From contig NZ_CP013141.1 of assembly GCF_001442535.1 (NCBI RefSeq), positions 4,644,724-4,706,132 of the forward strand: 61,409 nt of DNA, given 5' to 3'. Positions 19,778 through 28,809 of the stretch are shown piece after piece. The notes under the pieces are model-generated. The model saw only the letters and a program-made list of their open reading frames with translations, was not told the origin of the DNA and searched no databases. The position numbers and the translations under genes are program-made. Positions within the stretch are counted from its first letter, which is position 1; every line of letters begins with the position of its first letter. The DNA comes from Lysobacter antibioticus. GTDB taxonomy: Bacteria; Pseudomonadota; Gammaproteobacteria; Xanthomonadales; Xanthomonadaceae.

Positions 19778-20590
19778 ATGAGTTTCATGCAGGCATTGCG
19801 TCAACGCTGGCAACAGGCCGGCACTCTCGTCTGCGTCGGCCTCGATCCAGAGCCCGCGAAATTTCCGGCGCGCTTCGCCGGCGACGCCGATGCGGTGTTC
19901 GCCTTCAACCGCGACATCATCGACGCCACCGCCGAATACGCCTGCGCGTTCAAGCCGCAGATCGCTCATTTCGCCGCACTCGGCGCCGAAGACGCGCTCG
20001 CCCGCCTGGTCGCCTACGCGCACGCGAACCATCCCGGCATCCCGGTAATCCTCGACAGCAAGCGCGGCGACATCGGCAGCACCGCCCAGCACTACGTCAC
20101 CGAAGCCTTCGACCGCTACGGCGCCGATGCGGTCACCGCCAACCCCTACCTCGGCCGCGATTCGGTCCAGCCCTTCCTCGACCGCGCCGACCGCGGCGTG
20201 GTCGTGCTGTGCCGCACCTCCAATCCCGGCGCCGGCGACCTGCAGGACCTCGACGTCGCCGGCCGCCCGCTCTACCAGCATGTCGCCGAGAAGGTCGCGC
20301 GCGAGTGGAACGGCCACGGCAATTGCGCGCTCGTGGTCGGCGCGACCTGGCCGTCGCAGCTGCGCGAAGTGCGCGCGATCGTCGGCGACGTGCCGTTCCT
20401 GGTGCCCGGCGTCGGTGCGCAGGGCGGCGACGTCGAGGCGGTGGTGAGCAACGCCAAGACCGCCGACGGCACCGGCCTGATGGTCAGCAGCTCGCGCGCG
20501 ATCCTCTACGCTTCCAGCGGCGACGACTACGCCGCCGCCTCGGCGGCGGCGGCGAAGTCCCTGCGCGACGAGATCAACCGTTACCGCTGA
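19778..20590 (+). CDS. pyrF: Orotidine-5'-phosphate decarboxylase, long form
   Basis: Last step of UMP synthesis. The 270-residue protein is the longer (PyrF type 2) form common in actinobacteria, mycobacteria and xanthomonads. Motifs: TLVCVGLDPEPAKFP, FNRDIIDATAEYACAFKPQ, VILDSKRGDIGSTAQHYV (the catalytic Asp-Lys-x-x-Asp), DAVTANPYLGRDSVQPFL, VLCRTSNPGAGDLQDL and FLVPGVGAQGGD. Its stop is 34 bases from the end of the convergent DUF1444 gene. Confidence 0.97.
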   Translation: MSFMQALRQRWQQAGTLVCVGLDPEPAKFPARFAGDADAVFAFNRDIIDATAEYACAFKPQIAHFAALGAEDALARLVAYAHANHPGIPVILDSKRGDIGSTAQHYVTEAFDRYGADAVTANPYLGRDSVQPFLDRADRGVVVLCRTSNPGAGDLQDLDVAGRPLYQHVAEKVAREWNGHGNCALVVGATWPSQLREVRAIVGDVPFLVPGVGAQGGDVEAVVSNAKTADGTGLMVSSSRAILYASSGDDYAAASAAAAKSLRDEINRYR

Positions 20591-20624
20591 GCCATCGCCG
20601 AACCTGCGTCTACGCCACCGAAGC

Positions 20625-21494
20625 TCAGCTGGCGAACACTTGCAAGCCGCCGTCGCGGTGGATGAACAAGGCGCGCGACAGGTTGTAGCTCGACGACAGC
20701 GCGATCTCGTCGGCGATGTCGCGCAGCGAGGCGACGCTGTCGTCGTCCTCGCTGCCGCACAGCATCAGCTCGTCGCGCGCGGCGATCGCGAATACCGGAT
20801 CGCCCTTGATCTCGATGCGGTCGCGCCAGTGATCGAACAGCAGCACCATGCTGGCGTCGTAGTTGCGGTCGAGCCGGGCGACGTAGCGGCCGCCGCCGCC
20901 CTGCACGTCGAGTTCCGGCAGGAAACGGGTCAGGTTGTCGAGCGCCTGGGTGTACAAGGTCTCGCGATCGAAACCGCGCCGCTCAGCCTCGGACGGCGAA
21001 AGAAAACTCATCGAATCCGGGGTGTCCTCGACATAGGTCAGGACCAGGTCGCCGGCCAAGGGTTCGACGATGAAGGGCAGCATCGACTCGCTGCCGAACG
21101 AGCGCGCCTGCTGCAGCGCGGTCTCGTGCCAGCCGCGCGTCTTCAGCACCGGCAGGATCACCGCGTTCGCGGCCTCGGGTCCGCTGACGAAATCGCGCTG
21201 GATCGCGCGCGCACCGGCCAGTTGTTCGGCGAAGATCGCTTCGAGCTCCTGCGGCGCACCGAGATAACGCAGGTAGCTGTTGCCGAGGAAGTGGGTGGCC
21301 TTGAAGCCGTCCGGCAGATGCCAGTCGACCCGCGTATCGGCGGTCGCCGCGCCGTGCCCGATCTCGACCCGGGCCTCGGGCCAGGCCGCGCGCACCGCCG
21401 CGGCGTAGCGCTCGGCGAAGGTCACCAGGTCCATCGGTGCCGCATTTTCCGAACCGTCTGTCTTAGTGCCGAACCACTTGCTGAAGATAGACAT
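20625..21494 (-). CDS. DUF1444-family protein
   Basis: The 289-residue protein (ATG at 21494) resembles the DUF1444/YtpQ family of Firmicutes and some Gammaproteobacteria, proteins of unknown function. Supporting features are an N-terminal alpha/beta part with FAERYAAAVRAAWP, a central LVLTYVEDTPDSMSFLSPSE segment that is typical of the family, and a C-terminal part with NLTRFLPELDVQG and DRIEIKGDPVFAIAARDELM. There is no signal peptide and no membrane segment. It stands alone between convergent pyrF and the divergent metallo-hydrolase gene. Confidence 0.8.
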   Translation of the reverse strand: MSIFSKWFGTKTDGSENAAPMDLVTFAERYAAAVRAAWPEARVEIGHGAATADTRVDWHLPDGFKATHFLGNSYLRYLGAPQELEAIFAEQLAGARAIQRDFVSGPEAANAVILPVLKTRGWHETALQQARSFGSESMLPFIVEPLAGDLVLTYVEDTPDSMSFLSPSEAERRGFDRETLYTQALDNLTRFLPELDVQGGGGRYVARLDRNYDASMVLLFDHWRDRIEIKGDPVFAIAARDELMLCGSEDDDSVASLRDIADEIALSSSYNLSRALFIHRDGGLQVFAS

Positions 21495-21678
21495 CACCGA
21501 CTCCCTGTCGACTGACCGACCCCCTGTGGTCGCCCGACCGACTATACGGCCGGGTTCAAGCCCGCAACGGCGCGGCACTGCATTTTCCGACTGGCGGCAC
21601 AGGCCGCAAGCGAGCGCCGCTCCAGATACGTCGCGGCCGATGTGATCGGGCCCGGGCCGCAGGCATTAGGCTGTCGCC

Positions 21679-22656
21679 ATGGCCGTGATCGACACCCTGT
21701 CCCGCAGACGCTTTCTTGCCGCCGCCGGCGCCTGGACGGTCAGCGCGCTGGCGGCGCCGAACTTGCTTGCCGCGTCCGATCGGGCGCCCGCGCCGCCTGC
21801 CGGTGCGCCGGGGCGCTCGCGCCTGATCCTGCTCGGCACCGCCGGTGGCCCGACCCCGAAGGCGCTGCGCGCGGCACCGGCGCAGGCGGTGGTCGTCGAC
21901 GGTGCGGTCTACATCGTCGACTGCGGCAACGGCGTCGCCCGCCAGATGGCCCTGGCCGGGTTGGCGCTCGGCGCGATCCGCGAAGTCTTCCTCACCCACC
22001 ACCATTCCGACCACAACGCCGATTACGGCAATCTGCTGTTGCTGGCCTGGGCCGCCGACCTGCGCCGGCCGGTCGGCACCTGGGGACCGCCGCCGCTCGC
22101 GCGCATGACCCGGCGCTTCCTGCAACTCAACGCCGAGGACATCCGCACCCGCATCGCCGACGAAGGCCGCCCACCGCTGGCGCCGCTGATCCGTCCGCAC
22201 GAACTGCGCCGCGGCGGCGTAGTGATGCGCGACGAACGGGTCAAAGTGACCGCGGCCCTGGTCGATCACCCGCCGATGGCGCCGGCCTTCGCCTACCGCT
22301 TCGACTGCCCGGACCGCTCGATCGTGTTCTCCGGCGACACCCGGCCGTCGCCGGCCCTGGTCGAGCTGGCGCGCGGCGCCGACGTGCTGGTGCACGAGGT
22401 CATGTACCTGCCCGCGCTGGAGCGCCTGATCGCCAGCGAGGCCCAGGCCGGGCGCTTGCGCCAGCATCTGCTCGACAGCCACACCACCACCGAGCAGGTC
22501 GGCCGCCTCGCCACCGAAGCCGGCGTGAAGACCCTGGTGTTGAGCCACTTCGTGCCCGGCGGCGATGCCTCGCTCACCGATGAAGTCTGGCGCGCAGCGG
22601 TCGCGCCGCACTACGCCGGGCGCTTGGTGATCGGGCGCGACTTGATGGAGCTGTGA
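21679..22656 (+). CDS. Tat-exported metallo-beta-lactamase-fold hydrolase
   Basis: This 325-residue protein begins with a twin-arginine signal (SRRRFLAAAGAWTVSALAA), implying export of a folded, metal-loaded enzyme. The MBL-fold zinc motif THHHSDHNADYG lies near residue 110. Further ligands follow as VDHPPMAPAFAYRF (His), VFSGDTRPSP (bridging Asp) and LVLSHFVPGGDA (His). Its layout, with HEVMYLPALE and DSHTTTEQVGRLA, is like the RNase Z/arylsulfatase-type branch, and the same proteins are often annotated as MBL-fold hydrolases of unknown substrate. It diverges from the DUF1444 gene; a block of palindromic repeats follows its stop. Confidence 0.88.
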   Translation: MAVIDTLSRRRFLAAAGAWTVSALAAPNLLAASDRAPAPPAGAPGRSRLILLGTAGGPTPKALRAAPAQAVVVDGAVYIVDCGNGVARQMALAGLALGAIREVFLTHHHSDHNADYGNLLLLAWAADLRRPVGTWGPPPLARMTRRFLQLNAEDIRTRIADEGRPPLAPLIRPHELRRGGVVMRDERVKVTAALVDHPPMAPAFAYRFDCPDRSIVFSGDTRPSPALVELARGADVLVHEVMYLPALERLIASEAQAGRLRQHLLDSHTTTEQVGRLATEAGVKTLVLSHFVPGGDASLTDEVWRAAVAPHYAGRLVIGRDLMEL

Positions 22657-22688
22657 GTGGGGACTGCGCTGTGCGAGCGTGGCTTCGG

Positions 22689-22843
22689 GCCCTCACCCCA
22701 ACCCCTCTCCCGCGAGCGGGAGAGGGGCTAGAACGCGATCCCTCGAAAGGACCGAAGCGAGCCGATGATCCTTCGTTGGCGATGCCTCGCTTTGCCCTTC
22801 TCCCGCTTTGCGGGAGAAGGTGCGCGCAGCGCGGATGAGGGCC
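22689..22843. repeat. Composite palindromic repeat after the metallo-hydrolase gene
   Basis: Two perfect hairpins, 22702-22727 (CCCCTCTCCCGC/GCGGGAGAGGGG) and 22796-22820 (CCTTCTCCCGC/GCGGGAGAAGG), sit inside an outer pair GCCCTCA.../...TGAGGGC. Sequences beginning CCCTCACCCC and ending GATGAGGG are widespread between genes in Xanthomonadaceae, from general knowledge. The element lies between convergent genes and may act as a bidirectional transcription end. No gene is seen in 22657-22905. Confidence 0.85.
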
Positions 22844-22905
22844 GCACGCGCCTGGCTCGCTACGCGAACGCGCGGGGATGAAGCAGCGATGAGGCATTCG
22901 GCCGC

Positions 22906-23841
22906 TCAACGCCACCAGGCGCGCAAGGCCGCTATCGGGAAACGCCCCCAGATCGCCGCGAATACGCCGGCACGCACCAACCCGCTGCGACGCGAGGCCT
23001 CGAATTTGCGGAAATAACGCCATAGGCCGCGATGCTTGTGCCACTCGACGAAGAACGGCCGCGAGCGGCTCGACACGCCGCGCACATGGACGACGCGAAC
23101 CTGGTTGGCGACCGCCACCACCGCGCCGGCCTCGCGCACGCGCCGGCACAGGTCGAGGTCTTCGGCGTGCAGGCGATAGCCCTCGTCGAACCCGCCGATG
23201 CGCGCGAACAGCTGCCGGGGCATCAACATCAACGCGCCCGAGGTCGCTTCGACCTGCTGCACGGCCTGCGTGTCGTCGGGCGCGACCGCCATCTTCGGCG
23301 CCGCCCACGGGCGCAGCAGGCCGGCCAGCATCGCGCCGAAATCGGGGTCGCGGCGACGCACGGCGACATCGCGCTCGCCCTGTTCGTTGATCAGGTCGGC
23401 GCTGAGCAAGACTTCGCCGAGCGGCACCGCCAAAGCATGCAGTTGCAGCAAGGTCTCGCGCTCGACCATGCAGTCGGGATTGACGAACACCAGCCACTCG
23501 TCCTGGTCCAGCGACGGCTCCAGGTCGGCCGCGCCCTGGTTGCAACCGACGGAGAAGCCGGGGTTGTCCGGATTGGCGATGAAACGCAGGCGCGGGTCGG
23601 CGGAGGCGTGGCGCTGGACGATGTCGAGAGTGCCGTCGTCGGACTGGTTGTCGACGACGCGGATCGCCTCGACGCCGAGGCTGTTGCGCAGCCGGCTGAG
23701 GCATTCGTCGATCGTCGCGGCGCTGCGGTAGGTGACCACGATCGCCTTGAGAGCAGGTTCGTTGGGAGCATGCTCGTTGGGAGCCGGCGCGCGCTGGCCG
23801 GCGTCGGTGCGTGCCTGGCCGGGGTCAGAGGAAGAGATCAC
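22906..23841 (-). CDS. Family 2 glycosyltransferase, rhamnosyltransferase-like
   Basis: The 311-residue protein has a GT-A fold of the WbbL/RfbN type. LKAIVVTYRSAATIDECLSR starts the nucleotide-sugar-binding domain, VVDNQSDDGTLDIV is the conserved DNxSxDGT loop, and NPGFSVGCNQGA and VFVNPDCMVERET give the DxD-like metal site. IGGFDEGYRLHAEDLDLCRR contains the ED acid/base motif of rhamnosyl- and related transferases. It probably adds a sugar to a lipid-linked or surface glycan; the donor is unknown. It overlaps the upstream glycosyltransferase gene by 17 bases, so the two are co-expressed. Confidence 0.87.
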   Translation of the reverse strand: MISSSDPGQARTDAGQRAPAPNEHAPNEPALKAIVVTYRSAATIDECLSRLRNSLGVEAIRVVDNQSDDGTLDIVQRHASADPRLRFIANPDNPGFSVGCNQGAADLEPSLDQDEWLVFVNPDCMVERETLLQLHALAVPLGEVLLSADLINEQGERDVAVRRRDPDFGAMLAGLLRPWAAPKMAVAPDDTQAVQQVEATSGALMLMPRQLFARIGGFDEGYRLHAEDLDLCRRVREAGAVVAVANQVRVVHVRGVSSRSRPFFVEWHKHRGLWRYFRKFEASRRSGLVRAGVFAAIWGRFPIAALRAWWR

Positions 23842-24664
23842 GTTGCGGTTCCGGTGGGCCGACGCGATCGAGGCGTTCGGCGAGTTGTTGGCGCAGCTCG
23901 CGCAGAGGGTCGTGCATCAGGAAGTTCGCCAGGCGCGCATGCCAGTCAGGCCAGCGCGCGGCGAGCGCATCCATGTCGCCGTCGCTGGGCCGGCCTTCGC
24001 CGCCGCGCGCGACATAGGCGGTATCGCACAGCACGTTGCGCCAACCCAGTCCGGACAGGCGCAGGGACAGATCGGTCAGGGCCGCATACCAGGACCCGTA
24101 GCTCGCCGCGTCGAGACCGCCGGCGCGGCGACGCGCGCTGCCGCGCAACAGCACGGCATGGCCGATCGCGGCCGGTAATTCCGGATGCAGGGCCGGCATC
24201 TGCTGCAAGGCGCGCGACAGGCGTTCGGCGTCTTCGGCGTCCGGCAAGGGGGCGATCTCGCCGATCCGCGGCCAGGCCGCGGCTTCGCCGGCGTTGCACC
24301 AGGGCGTGGCCGAGGCGATGGCGCCGTCGGCCGCAAGGCAAGCGCTCAGCCGCGACAACCAGCCCGGCGCCGGCACCGCGTCGGGCGCGAGCACCGCCAC
24401 GTCGGCGTCGCCGCAAACGCTCAACACTTCGTCCAGGTGCGCGACCTCGCCCAGGCTGCGCTGACGGCGGCTGTAATCGGCCTTGAGCGCGGTGCGCTTG
24501 AGCCAGCGCTCGACGATCGCGTAGCCGCGCGGCCCGGCGCGGGCGTCGTCGGCCAGCCACACCCGCGCGCCCGGCGGCGTGCACAGCTCCAGTGCGGCAA
24601 GGCAGGCATCGAGTGCGTCGTCGTCGGCACCGACCGGCACTACGACGATGGGCAATTCAGTCAT
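23825..24664 (-). CDS. Divergent GT-A type glycosyltransferase
   Basis: The 279-residue protein starts with ELPIVVVPVGADDDALDACL, the beginning of a GT-A domain, and continues with VWLADDARAGPRGYAIV and VAVLAPDAVPAPGWLSRL, which occupies the position of the DxD-containing strand but lacks a canonical DxD. Later it has ATPWCNAGEAAAWPRIG and CDTAYVARGGEGRPS. The family is more distant than for its neighbour. The pair overlaps by 17 bases, suggesting that both act on the same surface glycan, but no polysaccharide locus surrounds them in this window. Confidence 0.75.
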   Translation of the reverse strand: MTELPIVVVPVGADDDALDACLAALELCTPPGARVWLADDARAGPRGYAIVERWLKRTALKADYSRRQRSLGEVAHLDEVLSVCGDADVAVLAPDAVPAPGWLSRLSACLAADGAIASATPWCNAGEAAAWPRIGEIAPLPDAEDAERLSRALQQMPALHPELPAAIGHAVLLRGSARRRAGGLDAASYGSWYAALTDLSLRLSGLGWRNVLCDTAYVARGGEGRPSDGDMDALAARWPDWHARLANFLMHDPLRELRQQLAERLDRVGPPEPQRDLFL

Positions 24665-24840
24665 GGCGGGGTTCTATCACGAAGCCGCATGGTCCCATAG
24701 CCCACGCCACCGCGCGCGTCGCCGGCAAGGCGGCCGATCGTTGGTTCCGGCAATAACGGACGGCGGACATAGCGGTACGTATTCGACCTGAAGCCGGGTC
24801 ACGACGGCGTCGTCGTATCGTCGATCACACACAAAGCACT

Positions 24841-25033
24841 GGGGCCGCGTGCCGGCGACGGCCTGCAACGCAATGGGCCGGCAAGCCGGCGATGGCCTGC
24901 ACGGCAATAGGGCCGGCAAGCCGGCGACGGCCTGCACGGCAATGAGGCCGGCAAGCCGGCGACGGCCTGCACAACAATGGGGCCGGCAAGCCGGCGATGG
25001 CCTGCACAGCAATGGGGCCGGCAAGCCGGCCCC
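24841..25033. repeat. Five and a half tandem copies of a 35-bp unit with an internal palindrome
   Basis: Units start at 24841, 24876, 24911, 24946 and 24981, with a partial sixth at 25016. Each carries GCCGGCAAGCCGGC, a palindrome with a two-base centre, followed by GATGGCCTGCACGGCAAT or a close variant. The first copy is the most diverged. The array begins 26 bases beyond the gspD stop and fills much of the 394-base space before the glycosyltransferase genes on the same strand. The rest of that space (24665-24840) shows no gene. The regular period with no unique spacers and no cas genes excludes a CRISPR. Confidence 0.95.
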
Positions 25034-25058
25034 AGTCAAACACCGCGCAGCGCGAGGC

Positions 25059-27311
25059 TTACTTTCTCGGCTTGGGCTGCTTGGATTGCAGCGGTTCCAT
25101 GGCGCGGAAACGGCGGCTATATTCGTCGGTCAGGTCGCGCGATTCCTGCGGGTTGCGCACCAGGGTCGGGGTCAACAGGATGATGGTCTCGCGACGCTTG
25201 GTTCCCGACTTCTGGTTGCCGAACAACGCGCCCAGCACCGGAATGCGGTTCAGCCCCGGCAGGCCGGTCGAGTCACGCTTGGTCTCGTCGTAGATCAAAC
25301 CCGCCAGCAATACCGTCTCGCCGCTTTGCACCGCGGCCTCGGTCTTGAGCTTCTTCGTGTTGATGGTGACGTTGGGGCTGTTGCTGTTGAGCCGTGGGCC
25401 GATCGAGCTGACTTCCTGGACGATGTCCATGAACACCATGCCGTCGCGGCTGACCCGCGGGCGCACCTTGAGGATCACGCCGGTATCGAGGTACTGCACC
25501 TGACTGACGGTGTTGTTGTTGCCGGTGCCGGCATTGACCGAGACCGATTCGATCGGGATCTTGGCGCCGACATTGAGCGAACCCTCGGCGTTGTTGCGCA
25601 CCAACAGCGACGGCGTCTGCAGGATGTGCAGGTCGGTAACCGCATCCAGGGCCGTGAGGATGGCCGCGGCGTTGTTCTTGATCAGCGACCAGGACAGGCC
25701 GTTGCCGCTTACCCCGCCGACACTCGCCGCGAGCGTGCTCCACTTCGGCGGCACCGCCGGATTGGTGCCGCGGTTGAGATCGCCGAAGCCGTTGTCGATG
25801 GTCGCGCGATCGAGGAACCACTTCACGCCGTATTCGAGATCGCCGCCGAGTTCGACTTCGGCCACCTGGGCCTCGATGTGCACCTGCATCGGCATCGTGT
25901 CGAGTTTCTCGATCACATTGCGGATCGACTTCCAGGCCTGCGGGTTGGTGCGCACCAGGATGGAATTGGTCTCCTCCACCGCGGACACGCCGACCTTGGT
26001 GCCATCGACCTCGAGAGTGACCGAACCATTACCCGACTGGCGCGAACCCAGCGATGCGCCGCCACCGAGGCCGCCACCGCCGCTGGAGCCCGAGCCGCTG
26101 TCGCTGCCGCTCTTGCCGATGTCGGCACTGGAGCCGTTGTCGCTGTCGCGCAGCTCGACCGATTCCAGGCCCGGCATCAGCGAAGGCGGGCCGTTGTCGC
26201 CGCCGCCGTTGCCGCTGCGGTTGGAGCCGTACACTTCGGCGAGGCGGTCGGCGAGGTCCTTGGCCTTGATGTATTTGAGTTCCAGGGTGAACAACTGGAC
26301 GTTGTCGCCGGCGCTGTCGATGCGGTCGAGCCAGTCCTTGATGTCGTCGAGGTAATCGGCCTGCGGCGTGATCACCATGACCGCGTTGGCGCCTTCCAGC
26401 GGCATGAAGCGGAACATGCCCGAGACCGGCGACTTGCTCTGTTCGCCGAACACTTTTTCCAGGTCGGCGACGACCTTGGTGGCCTTGCCCGACTGCAGCG
26501 GGAACACGCCGACCGACATGCCCGACAGCCAGTCGACGTCGAACACTTCGATCGTGCGCAGGTAGTTTTCGAGTTCGGCGCGGCTGCCGCCGACGGTGAT
26601 GACGTTGCGCGAGTTGTCGACGTTGACGATGGCGTTCGGGCGCGCATACGGCTTCAGGATCTTCTCCATCTCGGTGGCCGAGATGAAGCGCAGCGGCACG
26701 GTACGCACCTCGAAACCGCGCGCGACTCCCGGCGAGCCGGTGCGCGCCGCGACGTTGCCGGCCAGGGCCTGGTCGGACGGCACGATGTTGTAGCGGCCGC
26801 CGGTGTAGACCAGGCGCGCGTTATTCCAGCCCAGCACCATCTCGAGCAGGTTCACGGCTTCCGAGGCGCTGACCGGCTTGGGCGTGGCCAGGGTCACGGT
26901 GCCCTGCACACCCGGCGCGATCACGTAGTTCTGGCCGAGCATGTCGCCGAGGATGGCCTTGGCGACCGCATGCACCGACTCTCCTTCGAAGTTGAAGGTG
27001 GCGGTGCCGTTGGTCGCGCCCAGGCCCGGCGGCGGCGCCGCGGCGGCGCTGCGGTTGATAACCTGGCCGGTGCCTCGGCGGATCTGCGCCTTCGGGCCTT
27101 CCTCGTCGGCCTGCCCCTCCAGCGGCTGCTGGACGACGCCGTCGCGAACCAGGCGGGCGCGGGCATCCTCGCCCTGGGGTCCCTTGAGAGAGGCCGGATC
27201 GCCGTCGCGATGCAGCCGCGGCGACATCACACTGGTGCACGAGGCCAGCTGCGAGGCGATGATCGCCGCAACCAGTGCGTGAGAGGCGTATTGCTGGGGA
27301 CGTAGCTTCAT
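25059..27311 (-). CDS. gspD: Type II secretion system secretin GspD (XpsD)
   Basis: Forms the outer-membrane channel of the type II secretion system. The 750-residue protein starts with a lipoprotein signal ending IIASQLASC, like XpsD of Xanthomonas, so it probably carries its own lipid anchor. N0-N3 domains cover roughly residues 95-470 (FNFEGESVHAVAKAILGDML at N0; TVPLRFISATEMEKILKPY at N1). A Gly/Ser-rich insert (SGSDSGSGSSGGGGLGGG) interrupts N3. The C-terminal secretin domain contains LQTPSLLVRNNAEGSLNVG, VILKVRPRVSRDGMVFMDI and ETVLLAGLIYDET. It is the last gene of the xps operon, nine bases after gspN. Confidence 0.97.
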   Translation of the reverse strand: MKLRPQQYASHALVAAIIASQLASCTSVMSPRLHRDGDPASLKGPQGEDARARLVRDGVVQQPLEGQADEEGPKAQIRRGTGQVINRSAAAAPPPGLGATNGTATFNFEGESVHAVAKAILGDMLGQNYVIAPGVQGTVTLATPKPVSASEAVNLLEMVLGWNNARLVYTGGRYNIVPSDQALAGNVAARTGSPGVARGFEVRTVPLRFISATEMEKILKPYARPNAIVNVDNSRNVITVGGSRAELENYLRTIEVFDVDWLSGMSVGVFPLQSGKATKVVADLEKVFGEQSKSPVSGMFRFMPLEGANAVMVITPQADYLDDIKDWLDRIDSAGDNVQLFTLELKYIKAKDLADRLAEVYGSNRSGNGGGDNGPPSLMPGLESVELRDSDNGSSADIGKSGSDSGSGSSGGGGLGGGASLGSRQSGNGSVTLEVDGTKVGVSAVEETNSILVRTNPQAWKSIRNVIEKLDTMPMQVHIEAQVAEVELGGDLEYGVKWFLDRATIDNGFGDLNRGTNPAVPPKWSTLAASVGGVSGNGLSWSLIKNNAAAILTALDAVTDLHILQTPSLLVRNNAEGSLNVGAKIPIESVSVNAGTGNNNTVSQVQYLDTGVILKVRPRVSRDGMVFMDIVQEVSSIGPRLNSNSPNVTINTKKLKTEAAVQSGETVLLAGLIYDETKRDSTGLPGLNRIPVLGALFGNQKSGTKRRETIILLTPTLVRNPQESRDLTDEYSRRFRAMEPLQSKQPKPRK

Positions 27312-27320
27312 GCGTTCACT

Positions 27321-28154
27321 CTACGGCGTGTTGGCCGGTGGTTGAGCGGCTTGTTGCTGCCGCAGTTGCGCGCGACGCGCTTCGATCCGCTTGCGGATGG
27401 CTTCCATCTGCGCCTGCTCGGTGAGCGGCGCGGATGCGTTGTTGTCGGTCTGTCCGGCTTCGTTGGGCTTGTTCTGCACCGGCGGCGGTGGCGGCGCAGG
27501 CGGCACCTGCGAAACCGTGGAAGCCCGGTTCGTCTGCGATTGCGGTTGCGGCGAAGGCACCGGCATCGGCGGAGGCGGCACCGGGCGCACGCCCGGTTGC
27601 GGCGCGTTGCCCGGCTGCGGCGGGGCGATCGCGGTCGGCGGTTCGCCGCCCTGGCCGTTGAACACGCGCAGGTCGAGTTCGCGGCGGCCTTCCGGCCCTT
27701 CGAACACGGCCCGGCGCGGCTCCAGCGAGGTCAGGCGCCAGGCCGGGTGCGACTCGGGCACCTCGCCCAGCTTGACCCGCACCGACTCGCTGCCGTCGGC
27801 CGGCTGCAGAAAGGCCATCGACAACTGCGGGGTGATCAGCACGCTGGTCAGCAGGTAGTCGAACGCGGCCGCCTGGTTCTCGCCCTCGCCCTTACCCTGC
27901 ATGAAGAAGGGCTTGGGCCGGCGGTCGTCGACGAACAAGGGGCGCGCGGCGATTTCGCCGTACTTGCTCAGGGGGCCGAGGGTGTCGGTCGCGCTCTTGC
28001 GCACCTGCGGCAGGGCCTTGACCAGGCTGGGGTCTTCATCGAGCGGCTCGACGCTGCGGCCCATGCCGGCGAGCGCCAGCACCCAGGTCAACAGCGCCCA
28101 GCCGGCGGCGGTGGCCAGCAGCCAGGTGCGCGGGCTGGCGTCGTCAAGGCGCAT
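27321..28154 (-). CDS. xpsN: Type II secretion protein N of the Xps type
   Basis: The 277-residue protein has one N-terminal membrane segment (TWLLATAAGWALLTWVLALAG), a periplasmic domain with IAARPLFVDDRRPKPFF and YLLTSVLITPQLSMAFLQP that resembles a GspC-like homology region, and a long Pro/Gln-rich tail. In Xanthomonas, XpsN interacts with XpsL, XpsM and XpsD and links the inner-membrane platform to the secretin, a job done by GspC in other bacteria; this is knowledge of the family. Position between gspM and gspD matches the xps order. It overlaps gspM by 11 bases. Confidence 0.9.
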   Translation of the reverse strand: MRLDDASPRTWLLATAAGWALLTWVLALAGMGRSVEPLDEDPSLVKALPQVRKSATDTLGPLSKYGEIAARPLFVDDRRPKPFFMQGKGEGENQAAAFDYLLTSVLITPQLSMAFLQPADGSESVRVKLGEVPESHPAWRLTSLEPRRAVFEGPEGRRELDLRVFNGQGGEPPTAIAPPQPGNAPQPGVRPVPPPPMPVPSPQPQSQTNRASTVSQVPPAPPPPPVQNKPNEAGQTDNNASAPLTEQAQMEAIRKRIEARRAQLRQQQAAQPPANTP

Positions 28155-28809
28155 TGGAAGTCACCGCCGGTGCGTTGGCATTGGGTGCGGCCGCGGGCGC
28201 CGGGCTCGGGCGCAGGTAGCCGTACAGATCGAAGCTGACGTCCAGGCCGCCGTCGTTGGCCGGACCGGCGGTGCCGGGCACGAAGTAGCCGCGCGTCGAC
28301 AGCAGGTTGAGGTTGCCGACGAACAACCGCGGCGAGCCGCTTTCGAGCGAATGCAGCACGGCCGCGGTTTCCGGCGCGCCGCAGCGCAAGCGCACCTGCA
28401 CGACCACGCGCGCATAGCGGTCGCGACGCGGTTCGGCCAGCGGCGAGCGATTGACGATGCCGCAGCTGCGGTTGCCGGGGCTGGCCTCCAGCACCACCGT
28501 CTCCAGGCGCTGGACCAGGCCGGCGGTGGCGAGTTCGGCGGTGGCCTCGGGCAGGAAACCGGGACGGCTGGCCTGTTGCTTGCGCACTTCCTCCAGGCGC
28601 AGGCGGATCTGCGGGGACTGCTTGAGCTCCATGCGCTGGCGCAATTCGCGCTCTTGCAGATTGTCGATCTGTTCGCCGGCTTCCATCATCGGCACCGTCC
28701 ACCACGGGTGGACCAGCACCGCATAGGCGATCGCCAGCGCGGCCAACAGCAGGCCCAACGCGAGCCAGCGCTCGCGGTCGGCGGCCCAGGTACGCCAGTT
28801 ACTGCTCAC
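28144..28809 (-). CDS. gspM: Type II secretion system protein GspM (XpsM)
   Basis: Inner-membrane platform subunit that partners GspL. The 221-residue protein has a short cytoplasmic start, one membrane helix (LALGLLLAALAIAYAVLVHPW), a coiled-coil-prone stretch (EAGEQIDNLQERELRQRMEL) and a ferredoxin-like periplasmic domain ending LDVSFDLYGYLRPS. An Ala/Pro/Asn-rich tail follows. It overlaps gspL by 11 bases upstream and xpsN by 11 bases downstream, indicating tight translational coupling. Confidence 0.9.
   Translation of the reverse strand: MSSNWRTWAADRERWLALGLLLAALAIAYAVLVHPWWTVPMMEAGEQIDNLQERELRQRMELKQSPQIRLRLEEVRKQQASRPGFLPEATAELATAGLVQRLETVVLEASPGNRSCGIVNRSPLAEPRRDRYARVVVQVRLRCGAPETAAVLHSLESGSPRLFVGNLNLLSTRGYFVPGTAGPANDGGLDVSFDLYGYLRPSPAPAAAPNANAPAVTSNAP

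Noticed and set aside
24841..25033. Possible CRISPR array
   Set aside because: The repeats are directly adjacent with no unique spacers, and no cas genes are present.
24849..27305. Long plus-strand open frame opposite gspD
   Set aside because: In high-GC DNA the strand opposite a real gene often stays open. gspD on the other strand has full family motifs, and this frame has none.
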